A stretch of 25,550 nucleotides of DNA from a virus: the IMG/VR virus record IMGVR_UViG_3300043431_000079, positions 1 through 25,550 of that record. One strand, given 5' to 3'. A program made the position numbers and the translations under genes. Shown here in pieces: positions 6,955-13,393 of this stretch; within the stretch, counting starts at the first letter, position 1; every line of letters starts with the position of its first letter. Below the pieces are notes generated by a model. It ran no database searches. It had not been told where the DNA came from and saw nothing but the letters and a program-made list of their open reading frames with translations.

Positions 6955-7854
6955 TTACATCAGGCATTCGATGAAGGCTTGCGCGGCTTTCGCGTTGATC
7001 GCGTTTCCGTAGGCGCGCAGGCGCACCACTCGGGCGGTAGCCCCATCAACCAACGGGAATGATCCGGGTTCAACTGGCCGCCACTTTCCATCCCGGCATC
7101 CGAGCCAATCAGCATCTCGCCAGAAACCGTTAGTCGGGCCGGACCCACCAATGCCACGATCTGTCCCAGCGGCTTGCCCGTGTCCCAAGGCCTGGCTTCC
7201 TTTACCCCTCGACTGGCGTCCGTCACTGTCGTGGTCGGCCAGCCCGCCAAGGTCGCCACTCCAGGCACGCAAGACAGCTTGCCCCGCTCCATTTCGCGCA
7301 TCGCGCCCTCGGCTGTCCGGCTGTTCTTTTCCCCGTCCACGGCCCGCGGTGTCGGCCACCCAGTAAAGCCGGTCTCGGATGTGCGGCGCACCGACGCCCG
7401 CAGACGGGAACGGAACCGCCCCGAAGGCGTAGCCCAGGGCTTCCATGTCAGTGTGTACAAGGTCGATCCAAGGATCGCTGTCTTTGCTCGCAACCTGCTC
7501 TCCAATGACGACTGCAGGATTGCACTTGCGGATGAGGTGATGGAAGGCTGGCCACAGGTGCCGCTCGTCATCAAACCCAGCTCCTTTGCCTGCCGCGCTG
7601 AAAGGTTGGCACGGACAGGAACCAGTCCAAACAGGTCGCTCGTCTGCCCATCCTGCGGATCGCAGGGCATGGGACCATACGCCAACGCCGGCGAAAAAGT
7701 GGCATTGCGTGAAGCCGCGCAGGTCGCTGGGGTATACATCTTCGATGCTTCGCTCATCAACGTATCCTGGCGCGATATGGCTGGCTTCGATGAGGTTTCG
7801 CAGCCACTGAGCGGCTGCTGGGTCGATTTCGTTGTAGTAGGCGTGGTTTGCCAC
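6955..7854 (-). CDS. DNA (cytosine-5) methyltransferase with reordered motifs II-III-I-IV
   Basis: The 299-residue enzyme transfers a methyl group from S-adenosylmethionine to cytosine C5. Visible motifs are I (FAGVG, 54-58), IV ([13 protein letters not shown], catalytic Cys82), a VI-like EQV (119-121), VIII (PHIRDRLYW, about 157-165) and a C-terminal YGNAI (motif X, about 282-286). The NEID and SIEDV stretches, which match motifs II and III, lie before motif I instead of after it. I chose GTG 7854 because AAGGA lies 7 bases before it and [11 protein letters not shown] begins there; longer versions would run through the promoter and into the opposite tail gene. Probable roles are protecting phage DNA from host restriction, or epigenetic control. 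It lies opposite to its neighbours with its own promoter. A second reading frame runs through almost the whole gene. The recognition sequence cannot be predicted. Confidence 0.85.
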   Translation of the reverse strand: MANHAYYNEIDPAAAQWLRNLIEASHIAPGYVDERSIEDVYPSDLRGFTQCHFFAGVGVWSHALRSAGWADERPVWTGSCPCQPFSAAGKGAGFDDERHLWPAFHHLIRKCNPAVVIGEQVASKDSDPWIDLVHTDMEALGYAFGAVPFPSAGVGAPHIRDRLYWVADTAGRGRGKEQPDSRGRDARNGAGQAVLRAWSGDLGGLADHDSDGRQSRGKGSQALGHGQAAGTDRGIGGSGPTNGFWRDADWLGCRDGKWRPVEPGSFPLVDGATARVVRLRAYGNAINAKAAQAFIECLM

Positions 7855-7856
7855 AT
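6960..7856 (-). CDS. Overlapping frame within the methyltransferase gene, product uncertain
   Basis: A 298-residue reading frame starts at ATG 7856, 2 bases before the GTG start of the methyltransferase, shares its AAGGA site (5-base spacing), and stops 5 bases short of it. The translation is Ser, Thr, Arg and Trp-rich, with segments [33 protein letters not shown], and a tail [19 protein letters not shown] recall similar hypothetical proteins (LTW...GWPTP...LNP..WLMG) annotated in many phages and bacteria near or over such methyltransferases, which suggests that the frame is maintained. It may still be a by-product of the GC-rich repeats in the methyltransferase target region. No catalytic motif is seen. 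Confidence that it is translated is modest. Confidence 0.35.
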   Translation of the reverse strand: MWQTTPTTTKSTQQPLSGCETSSKPAISRQDTLMSEASKMYTPATCAASRNATFSPALAYGPMPCDPQDGQTSDLFGLVPVRANLSARQAKELGLMTSGTCGQPSITSSASAILQSSLESRLRAKTAILGSTLYTLTWKPWATPSGRFRSRLRASVRRTSETGFTGWPTPRAVDGEKNSRTAEGAMREMERGKLSCVPGVATLAGWPTTTVTDASRGVKEARPWDTGKPLGQIVALVGPARLTVSGEMLIGSDAGMESGGQLNPDHSRWLMGLPPEWCACAPTETRSTRKPRKPSSNA

Positions 7857-7949
7857 GAGCTTCCTTGTGAACGTGGAAAGTGAAATGAAGGAGCCGGGAA
7901 AGCAGTTTCACTGTCTGCTGTTCGGGGATCAGCCTATCCCGGCCCATGT

Positions 7950-7958
7950 ATTTTACCA
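7950..7958 (-). promoter_or_regulatory. Possible extended -10 promoter of the methyltransferase
   Basis: On minus the sequence reads TGGTAAAAT, an extended -10 box. No good -35 is visible. Transcription would begin near 7943 and give a leader of about 87 bases containing a small GGGAT/ATCCC hairpin (7925-7940). Confidence 0.4.
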
Positions 7959-7977
7959 CGCATCTCGCTTTACCGCA

Positions 7978-7996
7978 TCTCCCTAGCATAGCCCGT
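7978..7996 (+). promoter_or_regulatory. Start-associated element, copy 2 (TAGCAT 7 bases before ATG)
   Basis: TCTCCCTAGCATAGCC at 7978-7993 matches the elements before the genes at 1616 and 12923. TAGCAT (7984-7989) is followed by exactly 7 bases and ATG 7997. There is no Shine-Dalgarno, and upstream is the opposite-strand methyltransferase, so transcription of the tail genes may restart here. Confidence 0.6.
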
Positions 7997-8347
7997 ATGA
8001 GCATAGCCGCCGACGCCATCCGCAACCTAATCACCCCCCTCCTGACCGGCTGGCGCGTCCAGTTTGGTCGGTGGATCGACGGTGCGCCTACTGACCGTTT
8101 CGCCGTCATCCGCCCTGCTGGCGGTGTTCCTGCCTCGCTGGTGCGCCGCCCGCAGTTCACCCTCGTTCTGATCGGCGCAGTAGGCGACTCGTCGGCCATC
8201 CCGGACGGCAAAGCGCACCAGATTATCGAGGCCATGCGCGCGAGCAGCGGCTCCATCGTCACTATGAGTCCGGGCGAGCCGGTGTTTTTCTCGACTGATG
8301 ACGGCCGCCCGGTCATCGAAATCGCCATTTCGACCATCACCATCTAA
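7997..8347 (+). CDS. Putative tail terminator protein
   Basis: This 116-residue protein begins MSIAADAIRNLITPLLTGWRVQFGRW and has alternating beta-type segments (RFAVIRPAGG, QFTLVLIGAVG, SIVTMSPGEPVFFSTDDGRPVIEIAIS). Tail terminator proteins (lambda gpU type) are of this size and sit just before the tail tube gene, capping the growing tube, which is the basis of this call. The start is ATG 7997 and not the upstream ATG at 7946, because the repeated CTCCCTAGCAT element lies between them and no homologous-looking sequence precedes 7997. It is the first gene after the methyltransferase interruption and is preceded by no Shine-Dalgarno. Confidence 0.6.
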   Translation: MSIAADAIRNLITPLLTGWRVQFGRWIDGAPTDRFAVIRPAGGVPASLVRRPQFTLVLIGAVGDSSAIPDGKAHQIIEAMRASSGSIVTMSPGEPVFFSTDDGRPVIEIAISTITI

Positions 8348-8356
8348 GGAGCCACC

Positions 8357-8815
8357 ATGAGTGCATATGACGGCAAGAATGCCATTGTCAGTTTTTCGAT
8401 TCAGCCTGAAACCGCCACGGCTGGCACCCTCGTCTGGACCACGCTGGGCATGATGCGCACCAAGAGTCTGGGCGGCACTTGGGAGACCGCCAGCTCGACC
8501 GCTGACAGCACCGCTGACAGCGCCAGCACCGTGATCGCCACGCGCCGCAGCTTCTCGTTCAGCGGCGACGGCGTGAGCTATGACGACGCGGCGTACAACC
8601 AGCGCATCCTGAAGAACCATTTCTTCAACCCTGGCACCATCACGCAAAACCAACCGAAGGCCTGGTTCAAGCTGGCCTATCCGAGCGGCGAGTCCTTCAT
8701 TGGCCCGTTCATGATCACGTCCTGGTCGGACGAAAGCCCTGAAGCTGACGTGCAAACGTGGTCTATCGAGGCGACCAGCAACGGCAACGTGGTCTACGAC
8801 GACGGCGTGGCCTAA
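8357..8815 (+). CDS. Major tail tube protein
   Basis: The 152-residue protein lies between the tail terminator candidate and the chaperone and tape measure genes, the standard tube position. It is rich in Thr, Ser and Ala with beta-forming segments (NAIVSFSIQPE, RRSFSFSGDGVSYDD, GPFMITSWSDESPEADVQTWSIEATSNGN in outline), consistent with a tail tube beta sandwich. The phrase 'EADVQTWSIEATSNG' near the end resembles the C-terminal strand of tube proteins of the gpV/TTP type. A strong ribosome site (AAGGAG) 7 bases before the ATG suits a highly expressed protein. The stop TAA directly abuts the next ATG. Confidence 0.75.
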   Translation: MSAYDGKNAIVSFSIQPETATAGTLVWTTLGMMRTKSLGGTWETASSTADSTADSASTVIATRRSFSFSGDGVSYDDAAYNQRILKNHFFNPGTITQNQPKAWFKLAYPSGESFIGPFMITSWSDESPEADVQTWSIEATSNGNVVYDDGVA

Positions 8816-9364
8816 ATGCTGATCGAGTGCGGATTCGTCCGAGCTGTAGCACCTGATGGCAGTGAATACACGTTCACGCCATCGCTGGCGCGCATCGCCA
8901 CGCTTGGCAATCCGCACGAGATAGTCGGGTTGTACGCAGCCCTACACGGCCAACACGCCGAGCGCGAGGCGGGCTACATCCTAGCTTGTCTGTGCGACCA
9001 GGATGACCCGACGCCGCTGATCGGATGGATCTACAGCGACGGGCTGCGCCGTCCCGGCACCATGCCTGCGTCTGAGCAGGTGGTGATTGCCAGGCACCTG
9101 ATGCACCACGGCATCGTCGGCAAAGCCAAGCCAAGCAAGGGTGGCGGGCAATACTCGGACCGCTTCGACGCTGCCGAGTACATCGCTGCCGCGCGGGTTC
9201 ATTTGGGCCTGTCCAGTGGTGACGCCGAGGCGCTGAGCATGACCGAGTTTCAAATGATGCTCGCCATGAAATATCCCGAGTCGCAGGAAAAGCAGATCCC
9301 GAGCCGGGACGAATACCGCAAGGCCATGCAGGCGGCACAAATGAAGGAGCAGCGCAATGGCTGA
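8816..9364 (+). CDS. Tail assembly chaperone-like protein (DUF6246-like)
   Basis: This 182-residue protein starts directly after the tube gene stop. The pattern 'LIE.G.VR......YTFTPSLARIATLGNPHEIVGLYA' followed by repeated helices, 'LIGWIYSDGLRRPGTMPASEQVVIARHLMHHGIVG' and a Lys/Gln-rich end (EYRKAMQAAQMKEQRNG) matches proteins that I know as DUF6246, always found between the tube and tape measure genes. Many siphoviruses place a chaperone that folds the tape measure here, often made by a frameshift. I see no second frame continuing it, so a single product is likely. Its end overlaps the tape measure start by 8 bases. Confidence 0.65.
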   Translation: MLIECGFVRAVAPDGSEYTFTPSLARIATLGNPHEIVGLYAALHGQHAEREAGYILACLCDQDDPTPLIGWIYSDGLRRPGTMPASEQVVIARHLMHHGIVGKAKPSKGGGQYSDRFDAAEYIAAARVHLGLSSGDAEALSMTEFQMMLAMKYPESQEKQIPSRDEYRKAMQAAQMKEQRNG

Positions 9365-12044
9365 GAAGGTAGGGGAAATCTATTACGAGGTGACGCTTGA
9401 CACCTCGAAAGCCCTTGAGCAGCAAAGGGAGCTCGCCCGCCAGCTTGGCGAGATGCCATCAACGCTCACGCAATCGGCGCAAGCGGCAAAGAGCTATGCT
9501 ACCGCAACCGAGGTGGCGGCAAAAGCGGCGACAGAGGCGGCGCAGGCCATGCAGTCTGAGGCAAAAGCCGCATTGGAAGCTGCAAAATCAGCCCAGGAAA
9601 AAGCGCAAGCGGCAATATCTGATGCACAAGCCACGCAAGCGCAAGCGCAGGCGACAAAGCAATCAAGCGCCGAGCAGAGGTCGGCGGCATCCAGTACGGC
9701 AGAAGCCACAAAAGCAACGCAGCAGTCCACCAAGGCTACGCGCGAACACGCTGCAGCAACCGATGGGGCGGCGAAATCATCTGGCGAGCTGAAGCAGGCA
9801 ACCCGTCAGCTTCCGGCACAGTTCACCGACATTTTCACGAGTATTCAGGCTGGGCAAGACCCGCTGACCGTCTTGATCCAGCAGGGCGGACAGCTTAAGG
9901 ACCAGTTCGGCGGCGTGGGTGCGGCAACGCGCGCCATGGGTGGTTACATCCTGGGTCTAATCAACCCGCTGACAGTGGCGGCAGCGGCTGTTGCCACGTT
10001 TGTGTATGGCCTAGTTGCTGGGCAAAAAGAGGCGCAAAACCTCAATTCCGCTCTGATCATGACCGGCCAGCAGTCTGGCGTGACGACTGATCAGCTATCC
10101 ACCATGGCGGCATCCATGGACGACATGGCGGGGGTGACGCAAGCCAAGGCCACCGAGGCGCTGCTGACATTCATCAATGCCGGCATTCGCGGCGAGGAGT
10201 CTCTGGGAAAGTTTACCGCTGCCGCTATCCAGCTCGAAAAGGCCGGCGGCGCATCGGTCGAGGAGACCGCCAAGAAGTTCAAGGAGCTAGAGCGCGAGCC
10301 ATTCAAGGCGGCGGTCAAGCTGGACGAGGCAATCAATTTCCTTGACCAGTCCACCAAGCAGCACATCAAAACGCTTGAAGAGCAGGGCCGCATGACTGAT
10401 GCGGCGCGCGTGGCGCAGGAGGCATATGCTGACGCCATCGCAAACCGCATCCCGAAAATCACGGAAAATCTAGGGTTGATTGAGCGTGCCTGGCGCGGCA
10501 TTGTCAGCACAGCTAAAGAGGCCGGCGACGCCCTATTGAGCATTGGTCGCACCGACACCAACACCAGCAAGCTTGATGAGCTGCAAAAGAAGCTGGCATC
10601 GTTTGAGCAAAAGTACCCCAACGCGCCGACTGATTCTGTCATGGGTCGGGCAAAGGAGCGCGTCAAGCTAGAGATTCAAGGGCTTGAGCAGCAGATGAAG
10701 GCCGGCGCCGACATGGCGGCCCAGCAGGCCACAGAGGCCAGCAAGAAGCGCGCACGCGACAAAGCCGACGCTGATGCAGCCAAGTACCTGACAGATCAAC
10801 AGAAGCTGCAATTGCAGATTGCTAAGGAGCTTGGCACGCTGCGCGAGGCTGGCGCATCTCCGTCTGAGTTGAAGGCGCGCGAGGCTGCGATTCGTGCGGA
10901 CTTTGCCAAGAAACAACCGAAGGGCGAGAAGCCTTTTGACTCTTCTGGATACATGTCCGGCTTGTCGCAGAAGGCGGCGAGCGAATGGGATCGAGTCGGC
11001 ATCATTGAGGCTGAGGCTCTGCGCCAGCACAAGGAATTGCTGACCAAGGGTAAGCTGACGCAAGCCGAGTACGAGGACGGTAGATCATTGATCATGCAGG
11101 CCGGCGCATTGTCTCGACAGAAGATTCAGCAAGATGGCCTCGACAAGCTGATACAGGACATCCTGACAGAGGAGCGAATCACCGACGAGGCTGCGGCGCG
11201 CAAACGCCAAAAAGCCGAGCAAGCAGCCAAGGCCGAGCAAGCCGCGCGCCAACTGATCGCCGACGCCGCTGGTGATCCGGTCGAGAAGATTAGGCTTGAG
11301 GAAGAAGCCAAGCTGGCAGCGCAGCAGGCGGCGTATGACCAGCAGTTGATCAGCTTAGAGACTTTCGAGCAAGCCAAGGCCGCTATCATCGCCAAGTCGG
11401 CAGCGGATCAGCAAGCGATTCAAGACGCCAACAACGTCATGTCAGTGCAGCTCATGGGCAAGATGACTGATGACGTGCTAGGCATTTTGCAGAAGTCAGG
11501 CAAGGAGCGAACTGCTCTGGGCAAGGCGCTGTTCTTGGCGACAAAAGCGCTTGCAGTGGCCGAGATCATCATGAACACGGAGGTTGCAGCCACGAAGGCA
11601 GGCGCCCAGCTTGGGGTGTTTGGCATCCCAATGGCGACCATGATCCGCGCCCAAGGCTACGCCAGCGCGGGTTTGGTGGCAGGAATGGCTGTCGCCGATG
11701 TGGCTGGCCGAGCCTATGGCGGCCCCGTGAGCGCAGACAGCCTCTACCGCGTCAACGAGCGCGGCGCGCCTGAGATGTACACGGCCAGCAACGGAAAGCA
11801 ATACATGCTTCCGACTGCAAACGGCAACGTGACAGCCGCCAACAAGATCGGAGGCGCCACTGACGTGCAGTGGAACATCGTGATCAACAACACGGCGACA
11901 GGAACGATGGCAAGCGCATCGGTTGATCAGCAGTCTCGGACGGTGCAAATCGCCGTCACTGAAGTGGCCCAGCAGATCAGCAACAACAGCGGGCCGGTCT
12001 GGTCGGCTATGCGGGGATCGACGAATATCCGGTCGGCGCTGTGA
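9357..12044 (+). CDS. Tail length tape measure protein
   Basis: This is the largest gene of the window: 895 residues, preceded by AAGGAG. Residues about 15-140 form a long Ala/Gln/Lys-rich coiled coil. Residues about 145-400 match the prophage tape measure domain (TMP_2, lambda gpH-like): LPAQFTDIFTSIQAGQDPLTVLIQQGGQLKDQFGG in outline, a hydrophobic helix (GLINPLTVAAAAVATFVYGL, about 205-225) and the DMAGVTQAKATEALLTFI region. A second coiled coil lies at about 440-690, with a second hydrophobic stretch (about 735-775). The protein spans the tube, sets tail length and is ejected with DNA. Repetitive Ala-rich DNA, seen at 9480-9780, comes from the coiled coil. A terminator follows immediately. 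Confidence 0.9.
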   Translation: MAEKVGEIYYEVTLDTSKALEQQRELARQLGEMPSTLTQSAQAAKSYATATEVAAKAATEAAQAMQSEAKAALEAAKSAQEKAQAAISDAQATQAQAQATKQSSAEQRSAASSTAEATKATQQSTKATREHAAATDGAAKSSGELKQATRQLPAQFTDIFTSIQAGQDPLTVLIQQGGQLKDQFGGVGAATRAMGGYILGLINPLTVAAAAVATFVYGLVAGQKEAQNLNSALIMTGQQSGVTTDQLSTMAASMDDMAGVTQAKATEALLTFINAGIRGEESLGKFTAAAIQLEKAGGASVEETAKKFKELEREPFKAAVKLDEAINFLDQSTKQHIKTLEEQGRMTDAARVAQEAYADAIANRIPKITENLGLIERAWRGIVSTAKEAGDALLSIGRTDTNTSKLDELQKKLASFEQKYPNAPTDSVMGRAKERVKLEIQGLEQQMKAGADMAAQQATEASKKRARDKADADAAKYLTDQQKLQLQIAKELGTLREAGASPSELKAREAAIRADFAKKQPKGEKPFDSSGYMSGLSQKAASEWDRVGIIEAEALRQHKELLTKGKLTQAEYEDGRSLIMQAGALSRQKIQQDGLDKLIQDILTEERITDEAAARKRQKAEQAAKAEQAARQLIADAAGDPVEKIRLEEEAKLAAQQAAYDQQLISLETFEQAKAAIIAKSAADQQAIQDANNVMSVQLMGKMTDDVLGILQKSGKERTALGKALFLATKALAVAEIIMNTEVAATKAGAQLGVFGIPMATMIRAQGYASAGLVAGMAVADVAGRAYGGPVSADSLYRVNERGAPEMYTASNGKQYMLPTANGNVTAANKIGGATDVQWNIVINNTATGTMASASVDQQSRTVQIAVTEVAQQISNNSGPVWSAMRGSTNIRSAL

Positions 12045-12049
12045 TGAAA

Positions 12050-12078
12050 AAAGCCCGCATGTAGCGGGCTTTGTTGTT
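12050..12078 (+). terminator. Rho-independent terminator after the tape measure gene
   Basis: AAAGCCCGC (12050-12058) pairs with GCGGGCTTT (12064-12072) around ATGTA and is followed by TTTGTTGTT. It is nearly the same module as at 6922-6950, differing mainly in the loop. An A run at 12047-12052 lets it also work on the minus strand for the converging small genes. Confidence 0.85.
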
Positions 12079-12121
12079 GGTGATGCGTAGTTTGACTACA
12101 GCGCAATGATGGCCAGGAATA

Positions 12122-12217
12122 TCAGCCATCCCAGCCATCTTTCCCGTTTGCCGCGAGGTATGTGGCGGCGATAATTGAAAGGATGGTGACTGCGGCCCTG
12201 ATGTATTCTTGATTCAT
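12122..12217 (-). CDS. Small membrane peptide, 31 residues
   Basis: The reading frame from ATG 12217 gives MNQEYIRAAVTILSIIAATY followed by a short polar tail, 31 residues in all. One hydrophobic segment (about residues 8-22) would cross the membrane. It begins 20 bases after the stop of the 91-residue gene upstream on the same strand, as expected for the last gene of the minus-strand cassette. The ribosome site is weak (AGGGT about 10 bases upstream). An overlapping frame is also open and hydrophobic at its end but has no start codon. The function is unknown and translation is uncertain. Confidence 0.35.
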   Translation of the reverse strand: MNQEYIRAAVTILSIIAATYLAANGKDGWDG

Positions 12218-12237
12218 TTCATGACCCTGGTGTTGGT

Positions 12238-12513
12238 TTACTTAGTGTACAGCGGAATCAGGTTATCAGTCACGCAAAAACCCTCGTCAACGGCATCCTG
12301 GGTCCATGTGTCGCCGTTCTCGGGGTCATACAAGAGGTATGGGGTGGGGTCGGGTTGCTCCATCGCAGCGCGAAGCGCATCACGCGCAGCGTCAAATTGA
12401 TGCACCCTTGACTGTTTCATGTCAAGCAAGCGCGAGTCGGTCGCCATGTCATCCATCGCATCCATGACCTCTTGCAGGACCGCAGTGGAAATGATGGTTA
12501 TTATGGTTTTCAT
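12238..12513 (-). CDS. Hypothetical phage protein, 91 residues
   Basis: Starting from ATG 12513 the product is MKTIITIISTAVLQEVMDAMDD followed by an acidic helical region and a C-terminal segment DPTPYLLYDPENGDTWTQDAVDEGFCV. A TTG at 12522 would add three residues and overlap the upstream stop by 4 bases; ATG seems more likely. No domain is recognised. It is the middle gene of a three-gene minus-strand cassette inserted between the tape measure and the tail tip genes. A role in host interaction or superinfection is typical of such inserted genes, but nothing in the sequence demonstrates it. Confidence 0.55.
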   Translation of the reverse strand: MKTIITIISTAVLQEVMDAMDDMATDSRLLDMKQSRVHQFDAARDALRAAMEQPDPTPYLLYDPENGDTWTQDAVDEGFCVTDNLIPLYTK

Positions 12514-12518
12514 GGTTT

Positions 12519-12731
12519 TCAATCAACACAATTACCGTTTTCGTCAACTTCGAAGTAACCCCAATCGGCTTGCTGGAAGGCAACATCGCGCATAGCTTCG
12601 TCACGCTCTTCCTCGGTCATACCATCCCACACAGCTTCTTCGATTCCAAGCTCCTCTAGGGAGGTCGTGGTTTCGTACTTGCTGTGGATGTTGGCCCCGC
12701 TGTCGTTAAAAACTTTGAATCTGCGACTCAT
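12519..12731 (-). CDS. Small acidic phage protein (DUF7167-like)
   Basis: This 70-residue protein starts at ATG 12731 with a good GGAG 9 bases upstream, right after the terminator-like hairpin of the leader RNA. Its sequence (MSRRFKVFNDSGANIHSKY in part, then LEELGIEEAVWDGMTEEERDEAM and QADWGYFEVDEN) follows the pattern of a family of small phage proteins that I recall as DUF7167, of unknown role. A longer version starting at 12881 would run through the promoter and the whole leader RNA and is rejected. Expression is probably controlled by the kissing-loop leader: read-through of the U tract at 12753-12744 is needed to reach its ribosome site. Confidence 0.65.
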   Translation of the reverse strand: MSRRFKVFNDSGANIHSKYETTTSLEELGIEEAVWDGMTEEERDEAMRDVAFQQADWGYFEVDENGNCVD

Positions 12732-12743
12732 TTTGTGTGCTCC

Positions 12744-12793
12744 AAAAGAAAAACCGCCACGCCATGCAGGTACGAGCTGCACAGTGTGGCGGT
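12744..12793 (-). terminator. Terminator or attenuator formed by hairpin 2 of the leader RNA
   Basis: On minus, the 15-pair hairpin (12793 to 12753, with a 2-by-2 internal loop) is followed by TTTTTCTTTT. The GGAG ribosome site of the gene at 12731 follows directly, so termination here would cut off that gene. Confidence 0.7.
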
Positions 12794-12846
12794 AGGCCGT
12801 TGGGCTTTGATGTGTAAACGTCTCGTACACGTAACACCAAAGCCTG
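12744..12846 (-). ncRNA. Candidate kissing-loop RNA (two hairpins with complementary 7-nt loops)
   Basis: From a predicted start near 12846 the minus-strand transcript begins with hairpin 1: outer stem 12838-12844 with 12803-12809 (7 bp), ACAC/GTGT (12834-12837 with 12812-12815), ACGT/ACGT (12829-12832 with 12818-12821) and a 7-nt loop at 12828-12822. After a 9-base linker comes hairpin 2: 12786-12793 with 12753-12760 (8 bp), then 12777-12783 with 12763-12769 (7 bp), and a 7-nt loop at 12776-12770. In RNA sense the loops read GTACGAG and CTCGTAC, exact reverse complements. Hairpin 2 is followed by TTTTTCTTTT. A 17-base-spaced promoter lies just upstream. It may be a free small RNA, an attenuator of the gene at 12731, or both. 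Seven-nt fully paired loops recall ColE1 RNAI/RNAII kissing, and paired loops on one molecule recall phi29 packaging RNA; these are analogies only. Confidence 0.65.
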
Positions 12847-12852
12847 AGCGCA

Positions 12853-12881
12853 AGTATACACGCACCACGCCAGCCATGCAA
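12853..12881 (-). promoter_or_regulatory. Sigma70-type promoter of the kissing-loop RNA
   Basis: On minus, TTGCAT (12881-12876) and TATACT (12858-12853) are separated by 17 bases. The predicted start is near 12846, two bases before the first stem strand. The -10 is strong and the -35 weak. The bases before TATACT (GGTGCG) resemble those before the TATACT of the 1316 RNA promoter. Confidence 0.55.
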
Positions 12882-12904
12882 GGGCGTGAGTTCAATTCAC
12901 ACCC

Positions 12905-12922
12905 CTCCCTAGCATAGCCACC
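12905..12922 (+). promoter_or_regulatory. Start-associated element, copy 3 (TAGCAT 7 bases before ATG)
   Basis: CTCCCTAGCATAGCC at 12905-12919 matches copies 1 and 2. TAGCAT (12910-12915) is followed by exactly 7 bases and ATG 12923, again without a Shine-Dalgarno sequence. It restarts expression of tail-tip genes after the minus-strand cassette. Confidence 0.6.
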
Positions 12923-13393
12923 ATGCCAGAAGCCTACCCGCTCCACCTACGCACGATCCAGCAGGCGTCAAAGTCCCGCAGCCAGCCTGCAGCGTTCCGC
13001 ATGGCCGAGCCACGCCGGGGGTATGGCTATGCACAGGCAGTCGGCACCGACACTCCGATTTTCTGGGATGTGCAGTTCAGGTTCACGACCGCCGAGGCGG
13101 CAGCGTTCCAGCTCTGGTTCACGCAGAAGATCGCGCGCGGGGTCGATGAGTTCACTCTCCCGATCCGCACCGAGTTCGGGCTGGTGACGCACACATGCAG
13201 ATTCTTGCCTGACAGCCTGCTGAATACCAGCGAGGACGGGCTTACATGGGTCTACAGCGCACAGATCATGGCGCGGGCGCAGGTCATACCAACCAGCTAC
13301 AGCGACGCGGCTGATTTGATTCTGGCGCTGCCAGATTGGCCGCAGTGGGCTGGGCTGCTAGATGAAACCGTCACGCAGGAGCTGCCGACATAA
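12923..13393 (+). CDS. Putative distal tail / minor tail protein
   Basis: The 156-residue protein is the first gene of the tail tip block. Segments such as DTPIFWDVQFRFTTAEAAAFQLWFTQKIARG, DEFTLPIRTEFG and LTWVYSAQIMARAQV fit small proteins that attach at the lower end of the tail tube in siphoviruses of proteobacteria (lambda gpM-like position, after the tape measure). No enzyme motif is visible. Its stop and the next start overlap as TAATG. The start at ATG 12923 is fixed by the repeated element just upstream. The role is inferred mainly from gene order. Confidence 0.6.
   Translation: MPEAYPLHLRTIQQASKSRSQPAAFRMAEPRRGYGYAQAVGTDTPIFWDVQFRFTTAEAAAFQLWFTQKIARGVDEFTLPIRTEFGLVTHTCRFLPDSLLNTSEDGLTWVYSAQIMARAQVIPTSYSDAADLILALPDWPQWAGLLDETVTQELPT

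Noticed and set aside
7174-7986. Plus-strand open frame of 270 codons across the methyltransferase gene
   Set aside because: It lies opposite clear methyltransferase motifs, runs through the methyltransferase promoter, and has no ribosome site or recognisable product.
8027-8917. Minus-strand open frame of 296 codons opposite the tail terminator and tube genes
   Set aside because: It covers two well-supported tail genes and has the Arg, Gly and Asp-rich composition of a shadow frame.
9480-9780. Repetitive Gln/Ala-coding DNA in the tape measure gene as a satellite or CRISPR-like repeat
   Set aside because: The repeats are irregular codon-level repeats of an alanine-rich coiled coil, without fixed unit length or spacers.
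12096-12212. Second open minus-strand frame over the 31-residue membrane peptide, ending in a hydrophobic WLGWLIFLAIIAL tail
   Set aside because: A stop precedes it and no ATG, GTG or TTG start is available. A frameshift from the 31-residue frame is possible but there is no convincing slippery site.
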